A stretch of DNA of 64,000 nucleotides from Epiperipatus broadwayi (Eukaryota > Onychophora > Udeonychophora > Euonychophora > Peripatidae): assembly GCA_028023455.1 (NCBI GenBank), contig JAQFVV010001034.1:62001-126000 (forward strand), written 5' to 3'. Shown in pieces: positions 34,446 through 46,600 of the stretch; positions within the stretch are counted from its first letter, which is position 1, and each line of letters begins with the position of its first letter. The notes below the pieces were generated by a model. It did not search any database. It saw only the letters and a list, made by a program, of their open reading frames with translations, and had not been told where the DNA came from. The translations under genes and the position numbers were made by a program.

Positions 34446-34790
34446 CAAAAAAAAAAAGCAATAAGAATATATATACATCAATCATATGCAAAACATATAC
34501 AGTCAATAAATTTACAAAGTTTAATAAATGAATTTTTTCTACAATACAGGATGATTCATATCTGCTTTCCAATATGTAATATGTAGAGGGTTTGAACTCA
34601 GACTTTCACACGACCCTCAATTATCCACGCTATCTCATACTGCTGACACACTTGATCATACACAGGTTGAAAAGATAAATCATTACCAATATAGTATTTC
34701 TTGCTAATCAAAAAAAAAAAGCGATAATATATATACATCAATCATATGCAAAACATACAGTGAATAAATTTACAAAGTGTAATAAAAAAA
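34446..34790. repeat. Diverged direct duplication of about 85 bp
   Basis: The block tatatatacatcaatcatatg followed by caaaacata and aataaatttacaaagt occurs at about 34446-34530 and 34711-34790, each preceded by an A run. Confidence 0.8.
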
Positions 34791-35439
34791 ATCCCAGACT
34801 AAATTATAAATATAGGAAGTAGCTATCAAAATTAATTTTTAAAAAAAAAAAAGAAAAGAAAAAAAAGAACATTAATCATAAAATAATACATATTAATGTT
34901 AATACAATAATAAATAAAAAGTTATTTGTAATACAATAACCAATGTTTCAAATATTTTTTAAATATAAAAAATGAAATTTGAGCAGCATCTAATAAATAA
35001 ATACCAACAACAGAATTAAGCAGTCTGATACCGTTGGAACTGAATTGTCTATGATTTTTTCTAAATTCAGCTCTGGTAATGCCAACTGAAATTTTTTAGC
35101 TAAATGAGTATTAACAACGAATACTTTATGATATAAAAAACGAATGATGACGTTATATACCAATAATATAATGACTCCATATTTGTAAAGCTTAGCAACA
35201 GACAATATATAATAATTATTATAAATATCATGATCAAAAGTCATTCAGAGTCTTTTAAAAAATAATACACACAGTATAATTTTGCAAGATATCCCATAGT
35301 CATAATAATAGATAGATGGATAAATAGATAGGCAAGCAGTGCTTTTTTATAAGTTCCAGTTGCTTAATTATAAGTTTAGTTTTTTTTATAATTTTCTCAA
35401 TAATGTTAATATATTTTTGACAATTATTGACATAATTAT

Positions 35440-36760
35440 AAGTGTGGTATATTAAACAGATAGTTTAACTTTTGAGTTTTTATTAAAAATACATATATTT
35501 AGCTTAGTTGTTTGCCGTTGTTTGATAAAAGCAATATAGCTAAAGCACATGGTGAAATTAATGTCACACTAATGTTGCTAAATATCTAGTTGAGGCAAAT
35601 AATAATATTATAGATGCCAACCAGTATCAAAATATGATCCAAAAGACCATGTTGAGATTTCACAAGACCCTGTTGAAAGGCTTTAAAGGTGTGAACTTTT
35701 TACAAATGCTGCTTCAGAAAATTACGTAAGTCATCTCACTACTTGGATTGAAGAAATGTTACAGACTATTTATGATAAATTTAAATTGATGATATTTATC
35801 ATCTTCAAACGATTTTTTAAAGATAAGTTTCTTATATTAGCTATCACTGATACTTTATCTCAAGAGAATTATTATATGAAGCCCTAAGCATAAACAGTAC
35901 GTAGTATAACGTTATACGTATTGCCAGTTATCCGATTACCAATACATTGTCTTGGAACTTTATAATGCCAAAAAAAAAAAAAGCAGTTTGAAAAGACAAA
36001 TCAAAACATTTGGAAGCTACACCCTTATTGTAATAAATTAATATGGGCAAAACATTTTTATGGAGCACGTAATAATGTTTATCTAAATTATTCGCTAAAT
36101 GGTTTTAAAAAGCTATTGGAGCCCATCGGTATAGTTATTAATTTCAAAAATACACCATTTTCTATATTTGGAAATGACTAGTGTAATATTGATTCATGTA
36201 GTATACCTTTGTTAATTACAATTCAAGAAACAATATTATTAATATTTACTAGGGGTGTTAAACTCCTTTGATTTCAGTTTGGCATCCATGGACATTTAAA
36301 CTTCCTGAAAGCTAAATGCAAATGATATCTCCTCGTCAATGTCACAAAGATAAACCTAAAATGACTGCAGATATTGTGGTCATAACCTTCCCAGATAAAA
36401 CAAATCAGGAATAAGAAAAATAATATGTGAACTACTCATCAAATAATCCAAAGAAGTCATTTGTATTAAATAAACTTTTAGTAGCAGTTAATAATACTTC
36501 AACTCCATGCATTCCAAAAGTTTCTTCAGATATAGATAGTGAACCCAGAAAAAGAAAACCTGGTTGACCACCAAGAAAGAAATAGCAACTGAAAAAGCAA
36601 AATATATCTTGAGAAATCAGTGAAAACAAAGATTATACTTAAAATAATAACATTAAAAAAAAAGTTATAAAAACTATTTCAGACACAAGTGATGATAATT
36701 TTGTAGACATTTTAGATGATATAATTGACGAGTGAACAGGAAGTATATGTCACAGTAAAC
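35440..36760 (+). pseudogene. Unrecognised decayed coding sequence
   Basis: Several plus-strand stretches in different frames look protein-like rather than random. Examples are WIEEMLQTIYDKFKL near 35740, a WHPW-containing stretch near 36270, NKLLVAVNNTSTPCIPKVSS near 36466, a basic PRKRKPG-stop-PPRKK run near 36543 and an acidic SDTSDDNFVDILDD near 36680. Stops and frame changes are frequent. I cannot name the family. A transposase or other mobile-element gene is the likeliest source. Confidence 0.3.
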
Positions 36761-37204
36761 ATAACTATCTATGGAGCTTAGAAGTCATAAATTTGATAGC
36801 ACTAATTTAACACACCTAGAAAAAGAAATAGATGAATTGATTTTATTAAATTATGTTGACATATAGATTAAGTAGTCCTACATTATGAAGCTTAAAAGGG
36901 TTCAATTTCTAAACCTATTTGCAGTTACATGATCACTTAATGTCAGTGCTCCAACCTTTAATAAGATACACTTATTATATCTATTTTTTAAATTTTATTA
37001 TACATTGATTAAAACAGTTTGTTTCACAATGTCTAATGCCTTTTATTATTCTAACAAAATATAGTAATTCGTAAAGTTGTATCTATTGAGCTTCATCCTA
37101 ACTTTGTAATCTCCATTTAGATGTGTTGATGGTTATCATGAGATGATGATTATAATGATGAGGATAGGAAAGAGAAGGAAAAGAGAAAGCAAGTCATTGC
37201 TTCC

Positions 37205-38790
37205 GACAAGAATAATCACGTGTGAGGGGCTTTACAATATAATAATTTAGAAAAAAAAAAAATACAACAGGATCATTAGCAAAATACAGTTTAAAATAAT
37301 TAAGCAAATAATAAGAATATATATATATATATAGACGCAAAATAACGGAAGATTGTAAAGACAAAGCTATGTTATAGATGTAGATGTAAGCACATGCCTA
37401 TTTATATGTTAAATAAAATGTAGCGTTTTACTCAGTCATTTGTTTAATATATCCTTCTAAATACATTCTCTATTAATATTCTTTCATAGATCGCATGCTG
37501 ATTGTAAAAGTTCTTTGGCAACAACATTTAATTTAAATGCCCCCCCCCCCATTATTTACAAAGAGTGAATGAAATGAATAGACTGCTCTCTATTTGGTAA
37601 TGAAATTGCCATAAGCTTAACCATTAATGTCCAGAAAACATTCTGCCGAGGAGGCAAACATATTTCTATGCGTGGTTTTTTAAAAGAGACTTAATTATAA
37701 AACATTATTGCCATTATTATTATATAATTCAAGATGAAGCCTGTCTTACTGAATTTCAAATCAGCTAAGTCTGTTCAGTGATAAAGATTTGTTGCCTTAC
37801 ATGGAAATACAAAATGAATAAAAACTAATATTTTATAATAATAGGCTTACTCTTGTTTTCTGAATAAGAAATGTGCAAATACATTCTTTTCAATATTACA
37901 AAAAAAAAAAAGGGAGAATATATTACACAGTAATGTATTTGGAATCTTAATGCGCTTCCTCTCATCCATATTCAGTTTTTATTATCAGTCATAACAAAAA
38001 TTAAAAAAAAATTGTAATTTTCCACATCTTGATTTTTACTTCACAGTATATACAATTTACACACACACACACACTTATATACACAAGCATAGTATATATA
38101 TATAGTTTGTATGTACACCTATATACAGTATATGTAAGAAATAGAATCAGTGCATATCGCTAGTGGAACTATCTTGTAAATAAAGTCAAAATTTGCATAT
38201 TATATATGCAGACAGAGAATTGTGGGAAGGTTAGCCTTTCAAAGTTTTAGTTGACAAAGACTACGAGGATAAGCAAAAGCTCCTTAAGTGAATAAAATTT
38301 TTAAAATATATCTGATTACTGTATTTATAAATATTCAATTATATAATTAAGTATACTGATTTGAAGAAATACAGACATCGAATTATAATATTATACATAT
38401 GTTCATATATAAATGTGTAGATACACATGTTTTTATATTTAACATTGTTAATATTTTGAAATATAAATATTAATTACAGTAATCTTCCAAATCCACTCAC
38501 AAATAAATATGCCATTCCAATTCCAAGAAAATAATGATAATAACAATACTAATATTAATACTACTGTGATAATGATGATGATAATGATATTAATAATAAA
38601 AGGAATCACAATAGTTCAAAAGCATATAAAAGCTACAAACAATAAGTCATGTGCAAGGAGCTTACAATATAATAATTAAGAATTTAAAGTAAAAAAATAT
38701 AACTGTATCAGGAGCAAAATAAGGAGTAAAATACATAGTTTAAAATAATTAAGCAAATATAAATCTAAAATAGGAATATATAAATAAATA
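37205..38790. repeat. Dispersed repeat pair
   Basis: The segment at about 37205-37330 matches 38650-38790: a block ending cttacaatataataatt or ctttacaatataataattta, an A run, then tagtttaaaataattaagca or the equivalent, then aataggaatatata. The copies are about 1.4 kb apart in the same orientation. Confidence 0.65.
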
Positions 38791-39257
38791 ATAATAATAT
38801 TTATTGCATTAACCAGTAACCTAAACTTTTTTTGATAGACGTATATGAATTATCTTTCATATCTAATAAATATTCATATAAATATATTTAAAAATTTAGG
38901 ACTAAAATAAATCTAGTTTTCTCCGATTTCTTAAAGAAACTTATTAAAACCAATTGAAATCTATTTGAAAAATAAGTACTAAGATTAGAAACTCTAGGAT
39001 TCAGAATTTCTACAGTGAATGTTATATTGATGTATGGGAGTAACATTGAATTATATCATGCTTTTTTGAATATATTTTGAATTGAGAGGAACCAAGAGCT
39101 CCCAAAATAATACACAAAGTATATAATTTTATAAAACACACAAAATAGAATATAAGAACAATTATGCTAAAAAGAGATATAGTAGTATAATATATTCTGA
39201 AATAGGCAATGTAAATAAAAATCAAGTGCCTGCCGATTTGAACATTTTTTTTTCTCA

Positions 39258-39352
39258 TGTGTCATAGCATCAGCCAGGAAGCGAACCCGCTAACCCGGAA
39301 CAACTACTTGTAAAGCAGCTGTCGCTGACCTTCCGACCACCAATATCAATGA
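39258..39352 (-). mobile_element. tRNA-derived SINE, same family as 12861
   Basis: The minus strand reads a tRNA-like body (TGGTCGGAAGGTCAGCGACA, GGGTTCGCTTCC) ending in GCTGATGCTATGACAC and an A-rich tail (plus strand attttttttt at 39243-39252). Confidence 0.75.
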
Positions 39353-39870
39353 AAATAATATTTGCCAGGACACTCGGGAGTTAATATAAAATTTTCAAAT
39401 AATAATTATGTACAAAAGCAATATTCATTAAAAGCCAGTTAACACTCAGACAATCACAATATCATTAATAATCAATAATTTCAAACTATTGTCAAGGGAA
39501 CCTCTATTTAACAATAAAGGTGGAAGCCCTTTATTATATAATAATGATTATATCGTAATGATGAGGTTTACAGTGACTATACAAACCCCATAAAACACAT
39601 ATACATTCAAATATAGAACATTTCTACATATATTTTTGTTTGTCGTTAATGATTTTTTTTGTTAAATAATTCACGTTTTAATAAATAAATTATTTTTATT
39701 GCAAAACATTTTATATTTTATTTTACTATTCTATTCTATTGTAGCAGTAAATTCAAGAATAAATGTGGACATTTTTCTTTTTATTTTGTTTGCTGATTAA
39801 TAAATTTTTTGTAGCACTATCTGATGGGTTGACCATATAGTTTATTAATTCTCCCTGCAGTATATTATGT
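39353..39870. other. A+T-rich spacer
   Basis: No gene recognised. Confidence 0.5.
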
Positions 39871-39872
39871 TG

Positions 39873-40236
39873 GTCATCATCATCAACCATTATCAATCCA
39901 CTGCAGGATGAAGGTCTCTCCAAGTTCAATCCATCTTTTCCTATCTTTAGCTTCTCTTCTCCACACCACCCCTGCACACTTTCTTATTTCATCCATCCAT
40001 CTCACATGTGGTCTCTTTCTGGGTCTTTTACAATCTCTTGGAATCCAGTTTAAAATTTCAATTGTCCATCTGTTATCATCTCTTCTAACAATATGTCCAG
40101 CCCAACTCCACTTCAGTCTTTTAATTTTTTCAATGAGGTCAGTAACACCAGTTTGTTCTCTTACCCATACATTGCGTTTTTGATCCCTTCTTGTTATTCC
40201 CAACATGCATCTCTCCATACTTCTTTGAGTGGTACA
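39873..40236 (-). mobile_element. RTE-like LINE 3' end with open C-terminal frame
   Basis: The minus-strand 3' end starts at the catcatcatcaaccattatc tail (about 39877) and is truncated at 40236. A 111-codon frame (39883-40218) spans the whole C-terminal domain, MERCMLGITRRDQK through VTDLIEKIKRLKWSWAGHI, RPRKRPHVRWMDEI and a WIDNG end with its natural stop. It is the least damaged copy of this domain and gives the family's C-terminal consensus. Confidence 0.9.
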
Positions 40237-42580
40237 GCGTGATATATGTAGAAGCTAAGAACTGCATTGACTTGGGCATCACGTGTTTTGAACATTTTGT
40301 ATTTTGGGTATGCTGAAAATTTTTGTATGTGTTGGGAGTTCATGAACTGCTATGTTTTGAGATTATGAGGAGGCAGAGAAACTTGATTTACATTAAGACA
40401 AAAGAATTATGAAAGATATGTTGGGAAATATTATGAATGGTAAAATAGAGAGAGGTAACGAAGTTAATGATATAAAGAATGTTAGTAGGTAATGGATATT
40501 ATGTGATAGAGAAATAAATAGAATGGCTTGGAGGATGATTTTATTTGGAGTGTGGAGTGATGATAATTGTTGGTAACATAAGGAATTTTTTGTTTATATT
40601 GAAAATGTTTTTATAGTTTTCACCGTAAGCAATACTTATCGTTATGTATATATATATGAAGTACATTCTAATTAAGTTTTTCTTTTAGTCGTTCTTATTT
40701 GCTTTTTTCAAAAGCTATTGAAGTAACTAATCAGAAACTCATTGTCGTTAGCATTGGAGAAGAGTTTCTTTGCACAGGTGAAATGACTCACGTGACAGCG
40801 GGTTACAATTAGATGAGTCATTAATAATATTACGAAGGAACATCTTATTTCTGAATAGGTGTTTTTTCTCTCATATTTTCAATCTAAAAATGTAACTCAT
40901 TCTTACATGCAGCATATGTTTTATTCTCAAAGATATTATATAACATTTAAAAGATAAAAAACTGTGCTACCGTTTGCAAGAAATATATTTAATTAATGTG
41001 ATATATAATATGAATTCTCAGCTGTTTAAAAATTAAAAATCTATAGTTGCATAAGAATTTTTGGGGCGAGTAAGATATGCATATATTTTAAAAATATATA
41101 AATATTTTTTAAAATCTGTGATTTCCAATCTTTTTTTTACTTGCGTACTGCCAATCCGCTTCCATAAATTGTAGCATTCATATTAGCAAAATATTTGTAA
41201 TCAGTATAGTGGCTGTTTTTTCAATTTTATATGCAGTAACTGTAAGTAAGTAGTCTAATAAAGAACTTAAGAATGCAAAGGGCAAATAAGAGTAAGCGGA
41301 AAACTCCCAAACTACCGGTATATTACCTTTATTAATCGGCATATGCAACTTTTGTTAGCCATTATTCAGTACATTTGGGGTTCTGTAAATCCTAGATTAC
41401 TATAAGTGCTTTAGATAGTCAAATAAGCAAATCGTTTTTTAAAAATGATTTTCAAGTCATTATCGTTATGAACAGGTGCATAACGAATATGGCTAGGCTA
41501 TTGTAATTCCACAATACATCCGTCTATTAAACATACTGGCCTATTATTCTGCTTATTTGATATTTTATAATGTAATTCATTAACTATATTCTCTTTTCTT
41601 TGCAATTGTAATCTTAGACATATAAATGTTCGACATTTATAAAGTGAAAGTTGACGTATGTTGTTTTAAAAATTGGCTTTATTCATTCTGAGCATACTTT
41701 CAATGCATTGTGTGTCATAATCATAGCTCTTTTATATTTCTATTGTTGGTGATATTTATGTATACTTGCTTATATTTAAATTCATTTTAATTTATTGTGT
41801 TATGTACATTTTATTTAAAATCTTTTTAGAGTGCCCATTTCATTGAAATAGGGGTGCTAATGTCTTTTATTTACCATGAATTAATCTTTGGCTATGGTCT
41901 TAGCTTCTTTAATTTTTGTCTTTCTATCCTCCCTCTCAGTGCAAACAATTTTTGCTTTATATAAATCAAATTTATGACCTGGGTATAGTTTGTATTCAGT
42001 GAAAGTGGAGTTTTGGCTACTTCTTTGATCTCTATTGTACAGATAGTTGTTCTACGCTAATCTTGTTGATTGGTTTTTGATTCACTATAATTGGCATATT
42101 GGCAGTTGGCTTGATTGAAAGTTATTTTGTAAACTATTTCATGAGCTGATTGAATGGACAATTTTTCAAATTGTTCAGTAGGTTAGTTAAAGCTGGGGGA
42201 GAATGAAAGCTTATATTAAATCTCCAAATAAATTCTTTTTAATTTGCTAGAAATTTTTGGAACATATGCAAAGCTTATCATTTCTTGGTCTCTGATATCT
42301 TTTAACTTCTATTGAAAAGTTTTAATTTCTGAAAGAATTCAATCTTTTGTCTCATTGTAGCCCTCTGTTGTTGTATTCTATTCTTGGCCATATCTCTCCC
42401 CAGGAAAACTACCAACATTCTACTTCTTTATAATGTCGTTGAAATAATTTTTATAATAGTGAGAACAAACTAATTTTTATAGTAATGTGAACAAACTATT
42501 AAAAAGAGATGGGGAGGGAGGATAATAAAAAAAAAATGGAAATAGTCAAATATTTTAGGGTTTACTAATCTTCTACTGAA
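40237..42580. other. Gene-poor A+T-rich region
   Basis: I see no open frame with a recognisable domain and no clear repeat family in about 2.3 kb. Confidence 0.45.
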
Positions 42581-42695
42581 TTAAAACAGTAGCAAATTCT
42601 CCATACAGTAGAGCCACTCAGTGTAAGCCATAGTAATCAATGTATGCAAGAAAGTTTGTACTAAAATCCCTATCTACTGCCTACTTGTCCAATAT

Positions 42696-42735
42696 CCTCA
42701 GACTACTTTCTAGCTTGTGACTTTCATCAGCAAGG
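42696..42735 (-). ncRNA. Hammerhead-like core
   Basis: Minus strand: CCTTG, CTGATGA, AAGT-CACAA-GCTA, GAAA, then GTAGTC and TGAGG. Core and GUC triplet are kept. Stem III is weakened (AG/GT) and stem I has two wobbles. Confidence 0.4.
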
Positions 42736-42877
42736 AGTCTTGAATTTGGGAGCATTGCACTCAGATCTTAAGATCCACTGCAACCATCCAGTAGCCACCT
42801 TTTATCTTTTTAGTAAACTATAAAGCTAATGAGTCCAAAATGTAAACACAATAAGGTTTTGTTTTCATGAAGGTTTG

Positions 42878-43897
42878 TGATGATGGTATTTTAGTTGTAT
42901 TTATTATTGGACAATTACCATCATCCATATTAAGTATTGAATGTCTTTAGAAAAATTTAACTTTATTTAAATTTCCAAATTTATATCACCACACAGGTTA
43001 GTATATGCACAAGGTTTTGAAATATGTTATTCTCCCTTCTTTAGGTGTAGCTAGCCTGGCCAGTGACAGTACTAGCATGGGATTTGAAACAGAACTCTTA
43101 GATCTTTGAGTATGGAATTTTATGGCAACACTCTAATCGACTGAGCCACCCTGCCAAAAACAACAGTCAGTTGAAATATTCATACACTTATCTATGAGCT
43201 CTCTCCTGATTTCTCCACTTTTTCCAAAGAACAAAGTTGATTAATGGTTCCCATACATTATGTATAGTCACACTACATTGATTTATGGGGTTATTTGCCA
43301 TAGTCATGTGAGCAGCTTTTTTGAATTTTCTTTTTTGTATCTTTTCCTCTCTATCCAATATTTTTATATTTTCCCAATTGAAGATATGTTCATTGGCACA
43401 TACATACTGCTACTTTGGATAATCTATTTTTCTCTTTTCTAATCATCAGTTTGTGCTCTTGCAATCACTTTTCAATAGGATGACTGGTGTCATCAATTCC
43501 ACATTCACATGATATTTCATAGATTAGTTTTTTTCTTTTCAGCATTTCAAGTTTAGACCTTGTAGATATAGAATTCCTTATAATGTGGCATGACTCTGGA
43601 AAACTGTTCTGATATTATACTTATTGCAAATTTCCCTTAATTTATTTGCTATTTTTGGAATGTATGAATACATTAATATACAAATAATTGGCTTTTGTTT
43701 TATGATTCTTTTTGTTGTCTACTTAAGATTTTCTTAATGACAGCTGATGGATAATCATTTTTCATAAGAGTTTGTTCTATATAGATCTTTTCTTTTTTCC
43801 AAGTCATTAGTTTTTGAACAAACTTCTTTTGCTCTGTTCCATAGTGATAGTATTACTCCATGTTTTGTATTTCCGGTGTGATTGTATGTATATGTTA
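42878..43897 (-). mobile_element. Penelope-like element, inverted 3' arm
   Basis: The minus strand repeats the last roughly 1 kb of the Penelope copy on its right, head to head with it. It contains the terminal inverted-repeat region with a tRNA-like module (ggctcagtcgattagagtgt on the minus strand and a B-box-like caaatcccatgc), the 3' coding end, and unlike the right copy a GIY-YIG-region remnant: minus-strand reading LIYEISCECGIDDTSHP (around 43490-43550). Upstream it reads AKEVCSKTNDLEK and NDYPSAVIKK-like residues. It joins the right copy at about 43897. Partial inverted copies at one end are a known habit of Penelope-like elements. Confidence 0.8.
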
Positions 43898-43939
43898 AGT
43901 ATTTTCCTGTATGTAAATGTGAAGGGATAAAACCTTCAA

Positions 43940-44690
43940 TTCACTTCCAAAAAGCTGAGAGAATTACTCAGAGAGCAAGTGAAGCTCTGTTAAGCAAAAG
44001 AATAAATGTTCAAAGGTTTTCCAAGTACCAAACCTTACATTCTATTAATAATGTAGAATGTTTTCTAAAAAATAAACTTACTGTTAAAGACTTCACAAGA
44101 TTTTCTCAAGTAATAAGAAAAATCTAAATTGAATGGAAAAATAAAAGAATGCCAGAAGAAAAAAACTTGCAAATCTAAATGGGCATAATGAAAGTCGTAA
44201 TTTACAAAGCAGTGTACCAGCATCATCTATTAAAAATCTTAGGTCTAAACATCTAACAGATGCCGAAATTTATTTTCTTGGAAAGGATTAAACTTTGCCA
44301 TCACACCATTTAATATCTGTTTATTAGATATAATGGCAGCCACCGAGGAAATCACTCAAAAATTGCCTTTAGAAGAAGCAGCAGAATTACGCTGGAGAAT
44401 AAAAAGAACATTTGACAAGGAACGGAGAGGAAAGCAATTAAATCTCTCAAAGTGTTATAATCATTCTCCCTGCTGGCAAAGGCAATACAACAGTTGTAGT
44501 GGATACAACTGATTATAACAAAATACAAAAACTCCTCACAGCAGGCCAATACAGAAAAGTGACAAAAAATCTGATACTGAGTACAAAAACAAAGTTACAA
44601 GCATTACTCAGAAAGCATCTCAGGCACTTCAGTGATTCAGACAAAAGTAAAATAACCACATTTCAGCAAAATTCTTCATCTTTATAGTCT
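43940..44690 (+). pseudogene. Penelope N-terminal region
   Basis: The 81-codon frame at 43882-44127 and the broken frames after it form the region before the reverse transcriptase. The family hallmark LRSKHLTDAEIYFLGKGLNF (about 44240-44290) followed by AITPFNI is readable, then LPLEEAAELRWRIKRTF, and VVVDTTDYNKIQKLL (about 44490-44540) with YRKVTKN. These are conserved blocks of Penelope-like proteins upstream of RT. Their exact role is not settled. Frame changes at about 44130 and 44480 break the gene. Confidence 0.8.
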
Positions 44691-45230
44691 ATCTAAAGTC
44701 CATAAGGATCATATTCCATTAAAATCTATTGTTAATTCCAGAAATTCACCTTGCCAAAATTTGTCAAGATTTCTTCTCAAAGTTCTTTGGCATGAAAGAT
44801 CCAGTCCTGTGTCAGGGATTTTAGGCACTTGTAGAATTAATCAAGAACATAAAAATTGTAAGACTGTCTTACTGATAATGTTTGACTTGGAAAGTTTATT
44901 TACAAATGTACTATGTGAAGAAGCATTGTCTATTGTAAGAAAAAGATTAAATGGTGATAATAGCTTACAAACCAGAACAACTCTTCCTATTGATAGTATA
45001 ATGGAACTATTACAATTCTGCATAACAACATACTTTCAATACAACCCAGAATTCTTCCAACAAAATCAAAGAATGACTATGCGCTCACCATTGTCACCCC
45101 TGATTAGCAATTTTTACATGGAAGAACTTGAAACAACAGCTATAAAGACTATTCTATATCCATCTAAAGTTTGGCTTCACTATGTTGGTGATACATTTGT
45201 TGTATAGCCACATGATGAAACACTACTACA
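44690..45230 (+). pseudogene. Penelope-like reverse transcriptase, catalytic site mutated
   Basis: A 148-codon frame (44761-45207) holds the RT palm. MFDLESLFTNV (about residues 40-50) contains the first catalytic aspartate block. EEALSIVRKRL and SIMELLQFCITTYFQYN follow, then MRSPLSPLISNFYMEELE (around 108-125), the family form of the primer-contact block. The catalytic box is YVGD at the end, where the family has YVDD, so the third catalytic aspartate pair is damaged. A stop follows (tag at 45208). Upstream, a related frame reads SLSKVHKDHIPLKSIVNSR-like residues (about 44690-44750). Penelope RT is related to telomerase. This copy is dead. Confidence 0.9.
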
Positions 45231-45890
45231 ATATTTCTGGAAACACATCAACAACATATCCTCTTCAATTAAATTCACAATAGTGTCAGAAATTGGCATT
45301 CTTGTGACAAGACTATCTCATGGCAAAATCAAAACTACAGTTTACAGAAAACCTACACATACATAAATTACTTAGCATATACATCCAATCACACCAGAAA
45401 TACAAAACATAGAGTTATGCTTTCACTATGGAATAGAGCAAAAGATATTTGCTCAGAAACCAATGATTTGAAAAAAGAAAAAATCTATATAGAACATACT
45501 CTTGTGAAAAATGGTTATCCATCAGTTATCATTAAAAAAACCTTAAACAGATAATAAAAAGGACCATCAAAAGAAAAAAAAACAATTATTGTTATGGTAG
45601 TGTATCCATACATACCAAAAATAGCAGATAAATTAAGCAAAGTCTGCAATCAATATAATATCAGAACAGCTTTCCAGAGCCATACCACACTAAAATTCCC
45701 ATGGGAAAATGCAAAAATATTGGATAGAGAAGAAAAGGTACAAAAAAGAAAATTCAAAGTAGCTGTTCACATGACTATGGCAAATAACCTCATAAATCAA
45801 CCTAGTGGGTTTATACATAATGTATGGAAACTATTAATCAACTTTATTCTTAAGGAAAAAATGGAGAAATCAGGAGGAAGATAAATATAT
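45230..45890 (+). pseudogene. Penelope C-terminal region with deleted GIY-YIG core
   Basis: Continuing in broken frames: TTVYRKPTHT (about 45340-45365), SNHTRNTKHRVMLSLWNRAK, and from 45594 a 96-codon open frame with YIPKIADKLSKVCNQY. That frame jumps from FQSHTTL straight to KFPWENAKILDREEKVQKRK. The GIY-YIG endonuclease core that should lie between, still visible as ISCECG in the inverted left arm, is missing. The endonuclease would nick target DNA. A stop at 45364 and the internal deletion make the gene non-functional. Confidence 0.85.
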
Positions 45891-46369
45891 GAAATTTCTA
45901 CTGACTGTTGCCTTTTGCAGGATAACTCAGTTGGTTAGATCATTACATTAAAATTCAATATTTAAGAATCTAAGAGTCCAGGTTTGGTTCCCATGCTAGT
46001 ATTATCACTGGTCAAGCCAGCAACACCTGACGAAATGAGGAAAATAATACCTCTCAAAACATACATATTCTAACCTGTGTGCTATTACAAACACTGTAAA
46101 TTTAAATAAAGTTACATTTTTCTAATAACATTCAATACTCAATACTAGATCATAAAAATAGTCCAACATATAAATAAAACAAAAATGTTTCCAATTCAAA
46201 CTCCTATGCTTGAATAGTCATACAGAGCTGAAACTATAGGAAATAGTGGTCATGTGTTTCTACTGAATTGTTGTTATATACCTGTACAATACTTTCCTTA
46301 ATATATATATATTTATATATATTAGTCATTTGCTACTCTTCTGCAGGACTGTGTTTTATATACATTTCA

Positions 46370-46600
46370 ATATGAGACTTTTCCTAAAAGATTATTTTAT
46401 GATGATTTTGAACATGGTTTTCATGGAAAAGAAAGACACTCTTTACATTAGTATAATTATCTCAAGGGCATTCTAAAGAAGAGTGGTATTAATTGTTTTC
46501 ATGGGGGAAGATATGGCAGAGAATAAAAGGATATAATTAGGCATGATTTCAAAGTATTTCAGAAATAAAATCTTGTTATAGAATAACATCATAATATGTC
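46370..46600 (+). mobile_element. Second LINE family, 3' fragment
   Basis: In one frame this reads ETFPKRLFYDDFEHGFHGKE, then LKGILKKSGINCF, the same C-terminal segment as at 56065-56175 in the LINE spanning 52390-56300. It is a short, 5'-truncated, stop-containing copy. Confidence 0.7.

Larger units (their letters stand above)
34264..39250. other. Gene-poor A+T-rich region
   Basis: No intact gene. It contains a local duplication (34446/34711), a decayed coding-like stretch (35440-36760), a C11 run (37540-37550), a dispersed repeat pair (37205/38650) and AT or AC microsatellites (about 37318-37332 and 38050-38105). Confidence 0.5.
43898..46178 (+). mobile_element. Penelope-like element, main copy
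   Basis: The coding part occupies roughly 43900-45890, followed by a 3' region (45890-46178) with a tRNA-like module (GGATAACTCAGTTGGTTAGA, then GGTTTGGTTCCC) and the cacctgacgaaatgagg motif. That 3' region is the dispersed terminal repeat also found at 9841, 17937 and 23873. Its left-arm counterpart ends with about 40 extra nucleotides (catgaaggtttgtgatgatg...), a short asymmetrical extension of the kind described for Penelope elements. Confidence 0.85.
42583..46265. mobile_element. Ribozyme-family element split by a Penelope element
   Basis: The left part (42583-42877) matches the left arm of the 24489-25411 element from the caaattctccatacagtaga end to about the aacacaataaggtttt block. The sequence resumes at 46185 (aaaatgtttccaattcaaac, then gcttgaatagtcatacagag) and ends in a tail with aaatagtggtcatgtg near 46240. 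Rejoining the two parts restores the order seen in the reference copy, so the Penelope element was inserted later. Confidence 0.7.
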
